From DGNJ01 sp002388905 (GTDB taxonomy: Bacteria; Pseudomonadota; Gammaproteobacteria; Pseudomonadales; Porticoccaceae), in contig DAITSJ010000003.1 of the NCBI GenBank assembly GCA_036843405.1, forward strand, positions 124,001 to 188,000: a DNA stretch of 64,000 bases, written 5' to 3'. This document shows, piece after piece, positions 9,133-18,573 of this stretch. Made by a program: the position numbers and the translations under genes. The notes beneath the pieces were generated by a model. The model ran no database searches and was not told where the DNA came from. It saw only the letters and a list, made by a program, of their open reading frames with translations. Numbering within the stretch: the first letter of the stretch is position 1; each line of letters begins with the position of its first letter.

Positions 9133-9390
9133 TACTCAACGTCTAATGTGAAAGGTCATTTTTTCCGATTAACGGCTTGAGTTTCCTGACTTTTTTCTGA
9201 CTGGTCAAAATTCCGGAACGAACGGTGGTCGGCGCGAAAGCGACCTATGCAAAAATATATCTGCCGATCACGGGCAGGTTTTGCAGGAAATTCGGCGTCG
9301 GTTTGGGGTTTTTGGATTTGAGTTGGGTGGGCAGGCCGTGAAGGGAAATCATTGTTTTTAACCAACGGGAAACGAGACAAAAGGATGTTT
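9133..9390 (+). other. Intergenic gap between lapC and lapE
   Basis: 258 bases without a convincing gene. It is A/T richer than its surroundings and holds several T runs, but I see no hairpin-plus-T-run terminator and no clear -35/-10 pair. It probably carries a promoter for lapE and the adhesin, but I cannot place one. Confidence 0.4.
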
Positions 9391-10698
9391 ATGAAAGCTC
9401 ACATAGCGGTAATTTTCAGCTGGTTTGTCGCTGCCCTCCTGATATTCGGCGGCGGGGTTCATGCGTCCACCCTGCGAGAAGTTGTCAAGGAGACGCTCTC
9501 GGGTAATCCGGAAGTACTGGCTCAGGTACGCGAGACCCAGGCCCGTGACCGCCAGGTGCGGCAAGCTCTCGGCGGCTTTTACCCCGATGTGGACATTCTC
9601 GGGGGCTACGGCTTTCAGGAGCGCGACCCGGTCAGCCGACTCACGCCCGGCAGCAGCCGCAACGAGCTCGAACGGACAGAGTGGCAGCTGTCCGTGCGCC
9701 AGATGGTTTTCGACGGCTTCGAAACCTGGAATGAATACCAGAACCAGCAGGCTCGGGAAGAGAGTGCCGAGCATCGCATCCAGGCGGTTGCCGAGCAGGT
9801 CTCGCTCGACGCCATTGAAGCCTACATCAACATACTAAAGCGCAAAGCCATCCTCGACCTTGCCGATCAGACCCTGGCATTTCATCAGGATATCCATCAG
9901 CGTATGAAAAAGCGTTTTGATTCCGGCGCCGGTAGCAGGGCCGACCTGGATCAGATCTCCAGCCGGCTGGCTTTTGCCCGCACCAATTATTTTAACGCCC
10001 AGGCGAACCTGATCGATGCCAGAACAAATTTCCAGCGCGTGGTGGGTCGGCTGCCCAACGAGGGCGAACTGGAAAAGCCAGACTCCTATCGTCAGCACCT
10101 GCCGGAAACCCTGGCTCAGGCCGTGGAACGTGCCCGGCAAAAGCATCCCATCGTGGCCGTGGCGATGGCGGACCTGGAAGCCGTGCAGTACCAGTACGAG
10201 CGGACCAAGGCGGCGTTTTATCCCCAGTTTCATGTCGATATCGAGCGCGACCACAACAATAATATCGATGGCCTCGAAGGTCATGTGGACGACCTGAAAG
10301 TGATGCTGCGCATGCGCTATAACCTCTACAACGGCCGTTCCGACCAGGCACGCCGTCAGCAATTTGCCCATCTTGTGGAAAAAGCCAGGGAGGTGCGCAA
10401 CAACGCGATTCGCCAGGTCCGGGAAGAGGTCCGGCTGGCCTGGGTGACGCGCCGGAATATCGAGGACCAGATTCCATCCCTGGAGCGCTACGTCCGCGAT
10501 TCTGAAGCCACCAAGAAGGCCTATCTCGATCAGTACGATCTGGGTCGGCGCACGCTGCTGGATCTGTTGAACACCGAGAACGAAAACATTGATGCCAGGA
10601 AATCGCTGATTAGCGCGCAGTACGATCTGGTTTTTAACGAGTATCGCCTGTTTCAATCCATGGGCGAGTTGTTATGGGTGATGGATGCCAGTATTTGA
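9391..10698 (+). CDS. lapE: TolC-family outer-membrane secretion channel, LapE type
   Basis: Outer-membrane exit duct of the type I system. It has a signal peptide (residues 1-25, cleavage near VHA-S) and two TolC-like alpha-hairpin repeats: LREVVKETLSGNPEVLAQ at the start, then a second half with ARQKHPIVAVAMADLEA and YDLGRRTLLDLLNTENE, a family hallmark. The ATG at 9391 was chosen for AAAAGGA just upstream; in-frame ATG 9385 and TTG 9352 are less well placed. The length of 435 is normal. The adhesin follows 59 bases later, so co-expression is likely. In this position the channel would also be the point where the adhesin is retained. Confidence 0.88.
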   Translation: MKAHIAVIFSWFVAALLIFGGGVHASTLREVVKETLSGNPEVLAQVRETQARDRQVRQALGGFYPDVDILGGYGFQERDPVSRLTPGSSRNELERTEWQLSVRQMVFDGFETWNEYQNQQAREESAEHRIQAVAEQVSLDAIEAYINILKRKAILDLADQTLAFHQDIHQRMKKRFDSGAGSRADLDQISSRLAFARTNYFNAQANLIDARTNFQRVVGRLPNEGELEKPDSYRQHLPETLAQAVERARQKHPIVAVAMADLEAVQYQYERTKAAFYPQFHVDIERDHNNNIDGLEGHVDDLKVMLRMRYNLYNGRSDQARRQQFAHLVEKAREVRNNAIRQVREEVRLAWVTRRNIEDQIPSLERYVRDSEATKKAYLDQYDLGRRTLLDLLNTENENIDARKSLISAQYDLVFNEYRLFQSMGELLWVMDASI

Positions 10699-10757
10699 CC
10701 ACGGATCGTGGGCTTAGTGTCGACCTGTAGGGACTGGATTTTCCCGAAAGGTGGCAA

Positions 10758-13700
10758 ATGGAAACGAGCATGGAAATCCCGCAGGGGGACGTTATGAGTG
10801 ACCAATTATCAAAAGGACTGACAGTCGAAGTAAGCGACGGCGCCAAGATCGTCGGCTTTCTGGCCGCGAGCGCGGGCGGCACGCTGCAAGTTGTTACGGA
10901 AGACGGTAAGGTCATGGAACTGGCACCCGGCGACCCGATCCTCGAAGGTTACACGCTGGAGTCGATAGGTGGCGGCCAGTTCCTTATAACGCTTTCCGAC
11001 GGTACCGTGCGCGAGCTGGTACTGGAAGGCGGGTCTTTTGCAGCGAATGCAACTGCTATGGAGCAGTTGGCCGCGGTTGATTCACAAGCTCCCGGCTTCG
11101 ACACGCTTTTGGCACGACTGCCGCAGAGCGGCGGCTTGACCGATGAATTGATTGCCGCGGCTCAACAGGGTCCGGCACAGCACCCAGCCGCCGACGAAGG
11201 CCGGCTCGTTGCCGGACTGACGGCGGATGTGCAGGAGGCTCTGGCGAAGACCGGTATGGATCCCCAAAGCCCCGAATTCCAGGAGCTGCTGGCAGCGGTT
11301 GAATCCGGCGAGGATATTACCGAGATACTGGAAGCGCCCGCCGCTGGCGACGCGGACGCGGGCCCCGCGACCAGCGAGTCTATCCAGGAAGCCTCCCAGT
11401 TTGCCAGGGTCGAACAGCGCACAACGCCCACTGCGGGCATTGATCCGGACTTCACGTCCGCGGCGGCGCCCGAACCTACCGCCGATCCCAGCCTGGGGTT
11501 TAATGCCGTTGGACCTACAGGAGTTGACGAGGAAGTTTCCGTAGTGCCGGGAGCGGATGAAAATCTCGTCTTTGAAAGTGGTCAGCCCTTCAGTGGCAAT
11601 GTTACCGATAACGACGACTTTGGAGGCAATGGCCCGGGGTCGCCGGTGGTGGTGGCTGTGGCCGGGTCCCCCGGCAATGTCGGGCAGGCCATAACAGGAA
11701 ACCTGGGTGGCACTATCCTGATCAATGGCGATGGCAGCTACCTTTATTCGCCGCCGACCGCCGTCGACCACAGCGACGATGTGCCCGATCAGGAGAGCTT
11801 CAGCTATACGATTCAGGACGCCGAGGGCAATACCAGTTCGGCCACCATTACGCTCGATATTGCCGATACCGAGCCCGTTGCGGTTGACGATAGCGGCAAC
11901 ACAACCGGCAACAATAGCGTCACCGTCAATGTCGTCGAGAACGACAACATCAATCCGGACGGCGTGGATCTGGCTAACGGCGTGGCCCTGGCCGCCGAGC
12001 CCACCAGGGGCTCTGCCGTATACAATGGCGACGGGACTTTTACGTACACGCCAAACCCCGGCGAGTCGGGGAGTGACAGCTTCACTTACACCATTACGGA
12101 TAGCGATGGCGACGTTTCCACCGCTACTGTGAATCTGGCCGTTGGTTCAGACTCCACACCTATCGTTGAGACTCCCGATCTCAACGAGGACGGCGATACG
12201 GTTTGGGAGTCCGCACTGCCCGCCGGTTCCTCCGGTCTCGGTACTACTGTTACCAGCGGTATTCTCCAGATTTCCACAGGCAGCGACAGCCTGGTATTTA
12301 TCGAAGTCCGGGGCGAAGACGGAAACTGGCTTCAGGTGAACAACGACGTCACGACTGTTGAGGGCCAGTATGGCGTACTTAGCGTCAATACCGACGGAAG
12401 CTGGAATTATGAACTGAACAATAACACGCTCGACCATGGCGATACGGATGCTACCGATGGCGATGGTGACCGCTACAGTGCGGATCAGGTCCAGGATCTT
12501 TTCCAGGTCCGGGTGACGGACTCCGATGGGGACAGGTCGGCCCCTGCCGACTTGACCATAGATATCAATGATGACGGCCCCGTGGTATCAATCATCGGGG
12601 CTCAGGAGCCCGTCTTCGACGATCAGGGAACGGAAATTTCGAATGATACCGGCGCATCCCTGGAAGTTGACGAGACCAACCTGAATGTCGACGCAAGCGC
12701 CGATTTCAGCGGGCTGTTCCAGGTGGATTACGGCGCCGATGGCCCGGGAGCTGTTCAATACAGCTTTGCCATTGCCAGCGACGGCACCGATTCCGGCCTT
12801 GTCGACGTGGCGACCGGTGAAAGTTTGTTGCTGCGCATCAAGGGCAATGGTGTCCTGGAAGGCTTTACCGCCGATAGCGGCCATGTGGCATTCACTGTCG
12901 AAGTGGATGACGAAGGCATTGTCACCCTGAATCAGCAGCGAGCTTTGAGTCATGGCAACAGCGCGGATCCGGACGACGCCCAGGGTCTTTCATCGGGCAC
13001 TATCGGGCTGGTGGCAACGGCAACCGACGGGGACGGCGACCAGGGCAGCGAGTCGGTGGATATCGGTGGTCACCTGATTTTCAGGGATGATGGCCCCTCC
13101 ATTGCCATTGCTGACGGTGACCCCGCCACGGTGGCCGAGGGCGAGACCCTCAACGGCACCTGGACGATGGGCGAGGGGGCTGACGGTGCCGCTGCGGTGG
13201 TGACCTGGAACGGTGGCGACTACAGCCTCGACAGCGACATCGACACCGGTGTGGGTACCCTGCGGGTCAACGCTGACGGCACCTGGAGTTTTGCCGCGGC
13301 TGACGGTCTCGATCAGGACAACAATCCGGCTGTGGACTTCAGCGTCACCGTCACCGACAGCGACGGCGACAGCGCCTCCGATAACCACAGCCTCAGCATT
13401 ACCGACGCCAATGTGCCCACGGGCGCTGCGGACACGGCCAATGCCGTGGACGAGGAAGGTCTTGACGGTGGCCTTGCCGGTGGCAGCGGCGATGTGGCGG
13501 GCGAGAGCGCCAGCGTCAGCGGTACCCTCAGCTACGACATTGGCGGCGACGGCGCCGGCGGCTTTGCCTGGAACACGGCGGGCCTGCCGGCGATCACCGC
13601 CGGCGGCCAGGCGGTGAGCTACAGCGTCAGCGGCGACGGCCAGACCCTGACCGCGAACAATAGCCAGGGCACGGTGTTCACCCTGAGCCTGACCGACCTG

Positions 13701-16700
13701 TCGAGCGGCGCCTACAGCTTCACCCTGGCGCAGGCGCTCGATCACCCGGCGGCGGGGACCGAGGACAATATCGACTTCAGCTTCGGCTATACGCTGACCG
13801 ATGCCGACGGCAGTGCCGCCAATGGCACCCTGGCGGTAAGCGTCGACGACGACACCCCGGTGGTCGATATCACCGATGCGGACCCGGCCACGGTGACCGA
13901 GGGCGAGACCCTCAACGGCACCTGGACGATGGGCGAGGGCGCCGACGGTGGCACTACCGTGGTGAACTGGGACGGCGGCGACTACAGCCTCGACAGCGAC
14001 ATCGACACCGGTGTGGGTACCCTGCGGGTCAACGCTGACGGCACCTGGAGTTTTGCCGCGGCTGACGGTCTCGATCAGGACAACAATCCGGCTGTGGACT
14101 TCAGCGTCACCGTCACCGACAGCGACGGCGACAGCGCCTCCGATAACCACAGCCTCAGCATTACCGACGCCAATGTGCCCACGGGCGCTGCGGACACGGC
14201 CAATGCCGTGGACGAGGAAGGTCTTGACGGTGGCCTTGCCGGTGGCAGCGGCGATGTGGCGGGCGAGAGCGCCAGCGTCAGCGGTACCCTCAGCTACGAC
14301 ATTGGCGGCGACGGCGCCGGCGGCTTTGCCTGGAACACGGCGGGCCTGCCGGCGATCACCGCCGGCGGCCAGGCGGTGAGCTACAGCGTCAGCGGCGACG
14401 GCCAGACCCTGACCGCGAACAATAGCCAGGGCACGGTGTTCACCCTGAGCCTGACCGACCTGTCGAGCGGCGCCTACAGCTTCACCCTGGCGCAGGCGCT
14501 CGATCACCCGGCGGCGGGGACCGAGGACAATATCGACTTCAGCTTCGGCTATACGCTGACCGATGCCGACGGCAGTGCCGCCAATGGCACCCTGGCGGTA
14601 AGCGTCGACGACGACACGCCGGTGATCGATAGTATTACGGGCGATTCAACCCCCAACAGCACCGGTGCCACCGCCAGCGGTCAGTTGGTTGGGTTCGCTT
14701 ATGGCGCAGACCAGGCCGGCGAAATCAGCCTGGAAGGAAGCCTGGCTTCCCTGTCCAGCAGCCTGACGGCATTGGGTGGGCAGCAGGTCAACTACTACCT
14801 GAACCCCAATGATAGCAGTCACCTTCTCGCTTCGGTTGAAGATAACCGGGCGGATGCCTTCGCGAATACCGGGACTCAGGTGTTCGAAATCACGGCGAAC
14901 GACGTCACCGGCGAATATGACTTCACTTTGTTCCAGCCTCTGGAAACCTTTGTCTCCTCGCCGATTGGCAGTTCCGAACAGGAAGCAACGGGACCGACCA
15001 GTTTCTATGTGCTGGGTGCCAATACGGGCAATAGCCTGGCTATTCTCTCTGGTTACAACGTCAATAACTTCTCCGACTGGATGGATGGCAATGCGGACCC
15101 GGAGACCGATTATTCGATCCTTGATGTGAACGGCAGCCTGGCCGGATGGGGTATCGATAATAATAATTACGATGCGATGGAGGTTTTTCGTCTTGATTTT
15201 GATACCGATCGCGGCGGACTGACAAGCGGTGAATTCGACGACGAGTTGCCTCCGGTCAATGCGGTTACGGTCCAGTTTGACAAATTCAGTGCGGGAGACG
15301 TGATCCATTATGTCGGGCATTTGTCCGACGGAAGTACCGAAAAGGGCACCTACACGGTAACCGATAAAAACGCGGCCAATAACAGCTTCACTTTTGCGGC
15401 TCCCGAGGGGACCTATCTGGATTATATCGAGTTTGCTCCGCAAGCGGGCGCAAGCGGAAAATTTGTTGTCGCCTCCATTTCATCTCTCAGCGATCAACCG
15501 GTTGACCTTGATTTCAACGCTTCACTGATCGACAGCGATGGTGACGGCACCGCCGATTCAGCTTTCACCATTACCGTAGGCGAGCAAGCGGGCACGTTGA
15601 TGGTGGGTACCAATGCCGACGATACCCAGCTCTCGACGACCAGCCACCTGGTGAGCCCCTCCACCGCCGGTGAAATTACGGGTGCAGGCGGGGATGATAT
15701 TCTCGTGGGCGACGCCGGCGGCAGTGAGGCGCCGGCCGGCACGGCTGCCAACCTCATACTGGTGCTGGATACCTCGGGCAGCATGGATGACTCGATTGCC
15801 TTCGACAACGGCGAAATGTCCCGAATGGATGCGCTCAAACAGGCGGTGACGAATCTGCTCAATGAGTTGAGTGGTGAATCGGCACGGACTGTCCGTGTTC
15901 ATATCCAGAGTTTTGCCAATACGGAAAGCGAGTTGGGCACCTTCGATCTCGTTCAGGACGGGGCCTTCAATGAGCATGCGCTTAACGCGGCAATCTCGGC
16001 CGTAGAGAGCCTGCATGCGGATGGCGGCACCAATTACGAGGCGGGCCTGCAGGGCGCGATTGACTGGGTCAACGCCGGCGGCCCTGCAACAGGGGATAAC
16101 GTCGTCAACCAGACTATTTTTGTGTCGGACGGCGTCCCCACTTATTACTACGGGGGCAATGGAACCAATAACGTCTACGGTCCCGGTAATGCCTTCAGCC
16201 AGACCGCACTGGATCATATTCTCGGGGAATACGATGGCCGCGGTGCCGACGACGACATCAGTGAGGTTGAGGTCCTCGAGTCTATTTTCGGGCCTACACA
16301 GGCCGTCGGTATTAATGTCGCCGGCGCCAACCTGCAGCACTTAAGCGTTGTGGAAGGTGAAGGTGGCCAGGCAGAAAGCATCACCACCGCCGAACAACTC
16401 AGCGACGTTCTGGCCAGTCTCAATCCGCTCCTGGACGTCGACCAGGTTGGCGGCGACGAACTTGACGGCGGCAATGGCGACGACATTATTTTCGGGGATA
16501 CCATCAATACCGATCAGGTGGCGGCGGACCAGGGGCTGTCCATGCCGGACGGCGCCGGTTGGGCGGTCTTCGATGCGCTTGAGAACGGTGAAAGTGCGGT
16601 TTCGCCGGACTGGAGCAGGTCCGACACTGTCGACTATATCCGCGCCAATTACGAAACCCTGGGCCAGCCGACCCTGGACGGTGGCGGGAACCTGCGGGCC

Positions 16701-17180
16701 GGAGGCAATGATCGTATCGACGGCGGTCAGGGCAATGACATCATTTTTGGCCAGGAAGGGAACGATATTATTGACGGTGGGCAGGGTAACGACCTCCTGA
16801 GCGGCGGCCCGGGCGATGATATGCTGCGTGGCGGACAAGGCGACGATATTTTCCTGTGGAATGAGGGTGAAAGCGGCCAGGATATCGTCGCCGATTTCGA
16901 ACTCGGTAGCGGAGGACAGACCGGCGATGTTCTGGACCTTGCCGACCTTTTGCAGGGAGAGGATGATTCGAATCTGGACGATTACCTCAGTTTCGAGTAC
17001 GACAGCGCAACGATTACCACCAAGATCAATATCGACGTCGAGGGCGATGGTTCCGCCATCGACCAGCGGATCGAATTGCAGGGCGTGGACCTGGTGGACG
17101 ATGGTGCCGGTGGCCATTACACCGATGCCCAGATAATTGACAACCTGGTCGCGAGCGGACAATTGAACACGGACAGTTGA
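10758..17180 (+). CDS. Giant RTX adhesin with retention module, LapG site and VWA domain
   Basis: 2140 residues, LapA/BapA-like in architecture. Residues about 20-95 form a compact beta module resembling the N-terminal retention module that plugs the secretion pore. PAAG at 194-197 is a candidate LapG cleavage site. Then come cadherin/VCBS-like beta domains rich in DSDGD, including a tandem 254-residue repeat. A VWA domain starts near 1660 with an intact MIDAS (DTSGS, Asp1671). RTX calcium nonapeptides (GGxGND type) run over about 1985-2040. A type I C-terminal secretion signal (DIVADFELG, GDVLDLADLL) ends the protein. An ATG at 10794 with AGGGGG upstream is an equally good start. It is preceded by its own secretion genes; lapG and lapD lie further downstream. 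Confidence 0.88.
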   Translation: METSMEIPQGDVMSDQLSKGLTVEVSDGAKIVGFLAASAGGTLQVVTEDGKVMELAPGDPILEGYTLESIGGGQFLITLSDGTVRELVLEGGSFAANATAMEQLAAVDSQAPGFDTLLARLPQSGGLTDELIAAAQQGPAQHPAADEGRLVAGLTADVQEALAKTGMDPQSPEFQELLAAVESGEDITEILEAPAAGDADAGPATSESIQEASQFARVEQRTTPTAGIDPDFTSAAAPEPTADPSLGFNAVGPTGVDEEVSVVPGADENLVFESGQPFSGNVTDNDDFGGNGPGSPVVVAVAGSPGNVGQAITGNLGGTILINGDGSYLYSPPTAVDHSDDVPDQESFSYTIQDAEGNTSSATITLDIADTEPVAVDDSGNTTGNNSVTVNVVENDNINPDGVDLANGVALAAEPTRGSAVYNGDGTFTYTPNPGESGSDSFTYTITDSDGDVSTATVNLAVGSDSTPIVETPDLNEDGDTVWESALPAGSSGLGTTVTSGILQISTGSDSLVFIEVRGEDGNWLQVNNDVTTVEGQYGVLSVNTDGSWNYELNNNTLDHGDTDATDGDGDRYSADQVQDLFQVRVTDSDGDRSAPADLTIDINDDGPVVSIIGAQEPVFDDQGTEISNDTGASLEVDETNLNVDASADFSGLFQVDYGADGPGAVQYSFAIASDGTDSGLVDVATGESLLLRIKGNGVLEGFTADSGHVAFTVEVDDEGIVTLNQQRALSHGNSADPDDAQGLSSGTIGLVATATDGDGDQGSESVDIGGHLIFRDDGPSIAIADGDPATVAEGETLNGTWTMGEGADGAAAVVTWNGGDYSLDSDIDTGVGTLRVNADGTWSFAAADGLDQDNNPAVDFSVTVTDSDGDSASDNHSLSITDANVPTGAADTANAVDEEGLDGGLAGGSGDVAGESASVSGTLSYDIGGDGAGGFAWNTAGLPAITAGGQAVSYSVSGDGQTLTANNSQGTVFTLSLTDLSSGAYSFTLAQALDHPAAGTEDNIDFSFGYTLTDADGSAANGTLAVSVDDDTPVVDITDADPATVTEGETLNGTWTMGEGADGGTTVVNWDGGDYSLDSDIDTGVGTLRVNADGTWSFAAADGLDQDNNPAVDFSVTVTDSDGDSASDNHSLSITDANVPTGAADTANAVDEEGLDGGLAGGSGDVAGESASVSGTLSYDIGGDGAGGFAWNTAGLPAITAGGQAVSYSVSGDGQTLTANNSQGTVFTLSLTDLSSGAYSFTLAQALDHPAAGTEDNIDFSFGYTLTDADGSAANGTLAVSVDDDTPVIDSITGDSTPNSTGATASGQLVGFAYGADQAGEISLEGSLASLSSSLTALGGQQVNYYLNPNDSSHLLASVEDNRADAFANTGTQVFEITANDVTGEYDFTLFQPLETFVSSPIGSSEQEATGPTSFYVLGANTGNSLAILSGYNVNNFSDWMDGNADPETDYSILDVNGSLAGWGIDNNNYDAMEVFRLDFDTDRGGLTSGEFDDELPPVNAVTVQFDKFSAGDVIHYVGHLSDGSTEKGTYTVTDKNAANNSFTFAAPEGTYLDYIEFAPQAGASGKFVVASISSLSDQPVDLDFNASLIDSDGDGTADSAFTITVGEQAGTLMVGTNADDTQLSTTSHLVSPSTAGEITGAGGDDILVGDAGGSEAPAGTAANLILVLDTSGSMDDSIAFDNGEMSRMDALKQAVTNLLNELSGESARTVRVHIQSFANTESELGTFDLVQDGAFNEHALNAAISAVESLHADGGTNYEAGLQGAIDWVNAGGPATGDNVVNQTIFVSDGVPTYYYGGNGTNNVYGPGNAFSQTALDHILGEYDGRGADDDISEVEVLESIFGPTQAVGINVAGANLQHLSVVEGEGGQAESITTAEQLSDVLASLNPLLDVDQVGGDELDGGNGDDIIFGDTINTDQVAADQGLSMPDGAGWAVFDALENGESAVSPDWSRSDTVDYIRANYETLGQPTLDGGGNLRAGGNDRIDGGQGNDIIFGQEGNDIIDGGQGNDLLSGGPGDDMLRGGQGDDIFLWNEGESGQDIVADFELGSGGQTGDVLDLADLLQGEDDSNLDDYLSFEYDSATITTKINIDVEGDGSAIDQRIELQGVDLVDDGAGGHYTDAQIIDNLVASGQLNTDS
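13215..14617 (+). repeat. Near-perfect 762-bp tandem repeat inside the adhesin gene
   Basis: The block 13215-13855 recurs at 13977-14617, an exact offset of 762 bases (254 codons). The two encoded copies are identical over this stretch, and the bases appear identical as read. The flanking 120 bases before each copy are similar but diverged (GAAAVVTWN versus GTTVVNWD). It is in frame, so repeat number could change without breaking the gene. The pattern fits recent duplication or gene conversion between adhesin domains. Confidence 0.92.
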
Positions 17181-17203
17181 CACTTTGCCCTTCGCCAGCT
17201 TTT

Positions 17204-17230
17204 AACCCCGGCCAATGGCCGGGGTTTTTT
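17204..17230 (+). terminator. Rho-independent terminator of the adhesin gene
   Basis: CCCCGGCC (17206-17213) pairs with GGCCGGGG (17217-17224) around a 3-base AAT loop, followed by six T. It lies 25 bases after the adhesin stop. Confidence 0.93.
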
Positions 17231-17358
17231 ATGGGCGGAAAGAATGGATAGCGACAAAAGCGCAAAATGTGAGCTGGTTCGCATTGCCGTCCGTCGGCTC
17301 TATTGACCTTTGAGAGGGATTGTGGCAGTTTCTGGGTTGACTGGGGATGTGGGAAAGA

Positions 17359-17880
17359 ATGACCAAAGTTCGCGGGGTAACGCTGGTTGAATTGCTGGTG
17401 ACCCTGACAGTCCTGACCATCATCGTGGCTTTTGCCGTTCCGGCTGCGCAGGATTGGTTGCGGGAAGCTCGCCTGGATACCGGTGCTAGAGCCCTCGTCG
17501 CTACTTTCCAGGAAGCCCGTTCCGAAGCTGTCGGTCGTCAGCAAGGCGTGACGCTTGCGACTGTGGAGGGCGGCCTCGACTGGGGAGGAGACGTCGAACT
17601 TTACACCGACGCCGATACTTCGGGAAACACGGCTTTCGATGCCGGCGAGGACACATTGATATTGACAATGCCAGCCGTCGGCGAGGGGTTGCGCGTTACC
17701 GGGGATATCAGCGCGGAAGATTATATAAGTTTTCGCGCCAACGGTATGCTCAACGAGGGCGGTAACACCGTCTCCATTTCCCTCTGCGATACTGAAAGGC
17801 GAAGTCCGGGCCACAATATCGAAATCAACCGGGCAGGCAGGGTCAGGCTGACCGAAGGGGACTGCGACTCGGCAACTTAA
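17359..17880 (+). CDS. fimT: Type IV minor pilin, FimT/FimU (GspH) family
   Basis: First gene of the minor-pilin operon. Short leader MTKVRG, then the prepilin-peptidase site G|VTLVELL with Glu5 and a hydrophobic helix to about residue 30. The rest fits the GspH/FimT fold (LVATFQEARSEAVGRQQGVT segment, then beta strands, and a final pair of Cys). Minor pilins of this class prime pilus assembly at the inner membrane. ATG 17359 gives the normal 6-residue leader; ATG 17347 would add four residues. A 105-base gap follows before pilV. Confidence 0.82.
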   Translation: MTKVRGVTLVELLVTLTVLTIIVAFAVPAAQDWLREARLDTGARALVATFQEARSEAVGRQQGVTLATVEGGLDWGGDVELYTDADTSGNTAFDAGEDTLILTMPAVGEGLRVTGDISAEDYISFRANGMLNEGGNTVSISLCDTERRSPGHNIEINRAGRVRLTEGDCDSAT

Positions 17881-17985
17881 ACTTGCCTGGGAACCAGAAG
17901 ACCTGCCCGGTAACAAATGCTAATCGCCCGACTGATTCTGCAAAAAGGGTACTTATAGCGGGTGTAAAACCAAGGAAGGACGAGA

Positions 17986-18573
17986 ATGACGGGGTTGTCG
18001 CGCTCACAGTTGGGGAAATTCCGGAATCGGGGGTCGACACTGATTGAGGTGTTGATCGCCATGCTGGTATTCGGTCTCGGTATTGCCGGGGCACTGGCCC
18101 TGCAATTCAACTCGATCAAGGAAGATTTCGATTCATCCCAGCGCAGTCGCGCGATCTGGCTGGCCCAGGAATTTATCGACCGTATACGCCTCAACCCGGA
18201 CGCCCGGGTGGCCGGTGCCCACATTGCCGTCCTGAACGATCCTGACTTCGACTGCGCCGCCCCCCCCGCCAAGATCTGCGCGGATTATTACGACCCTGAT
18301 ACCAGCTCCAAGGCGAACGCCGAGGAATGCAATGCCGGGGAAATGGCCGAGTTCGATACATGGCAACTGGTGTGTCGTTCGGGCCTGGTGGGTACCGAGG
18401 TTTCTCTTTCCTGCGATGACGTCGATCCCAGCGATACCGATAACTGCTCGGAGGGCTCCGACTACACCCTGGAGCTGGCCTGGGAATCCAAGGCGGTGGC
18501 CGACAATTCCGGCATCGATGACCCGGATGACGACCTCAAGACCCAAAGCTTCCGTCAGGTGTTCCGGCCATGA
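17986..18573 (+). CDS. pilV: Type IV minor pilin PilV
   Basis: 195 residues. The leader ends in RNRG and the cleavage site is G|STLIEVLIAMLVF with Glu5, the PilV form. A DSSQRSRAIWLAQEFIDRIRLN segment after the helix is typical of PilV. Several Cys pairs lie in the C-terminal globular domain (CAAPPAKICADYY, LVCRSG, LSCDD). Its stop overlaps the pilW start (ATGA), so they are coupled. It likely forms part of the tip complex with PilW, PilX, FimT/FimU and PilY1. Confidence 0.88.
   Translation: MTGLSRSQLGKFRNRGSTLIEVLIAMLVFGLGIAGALALQFNSIKEDFDSSQRSRAIWLAQEFIDRIRLNPDARVAGAHIAVLNDPDFDCAAPPAKICADYYDPDTSSKANAEECNAGEMAEFDTWQLVCRSGLVGTEVSLSCDDVDPSDTDNCSEGSDYTLELAWESKAVADNSGIDDPDDDLKTQSFRQVFRP

Noticed and set aside
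12990..14507. A 505-residue open frame on the minus strand inside the adhesin gene
   Set aside because: It is a shadow of the repeated G+C-rich codons of the adhesin; it lacks a ribosome site and any recognisable domain, and the tandem repeat explains its internal repetition.
13215..14617. CRISPR-like array
   Set aside because: The units are 762 bases long, in frame and coding, with no short repeat and spacer pattern.
17231..17358. Promoter of the minor-pilin operon
   Set aside because: One is needed here after the adhesin terminator, but I cannot see a convincing -35/-10 pair, so none is listed.
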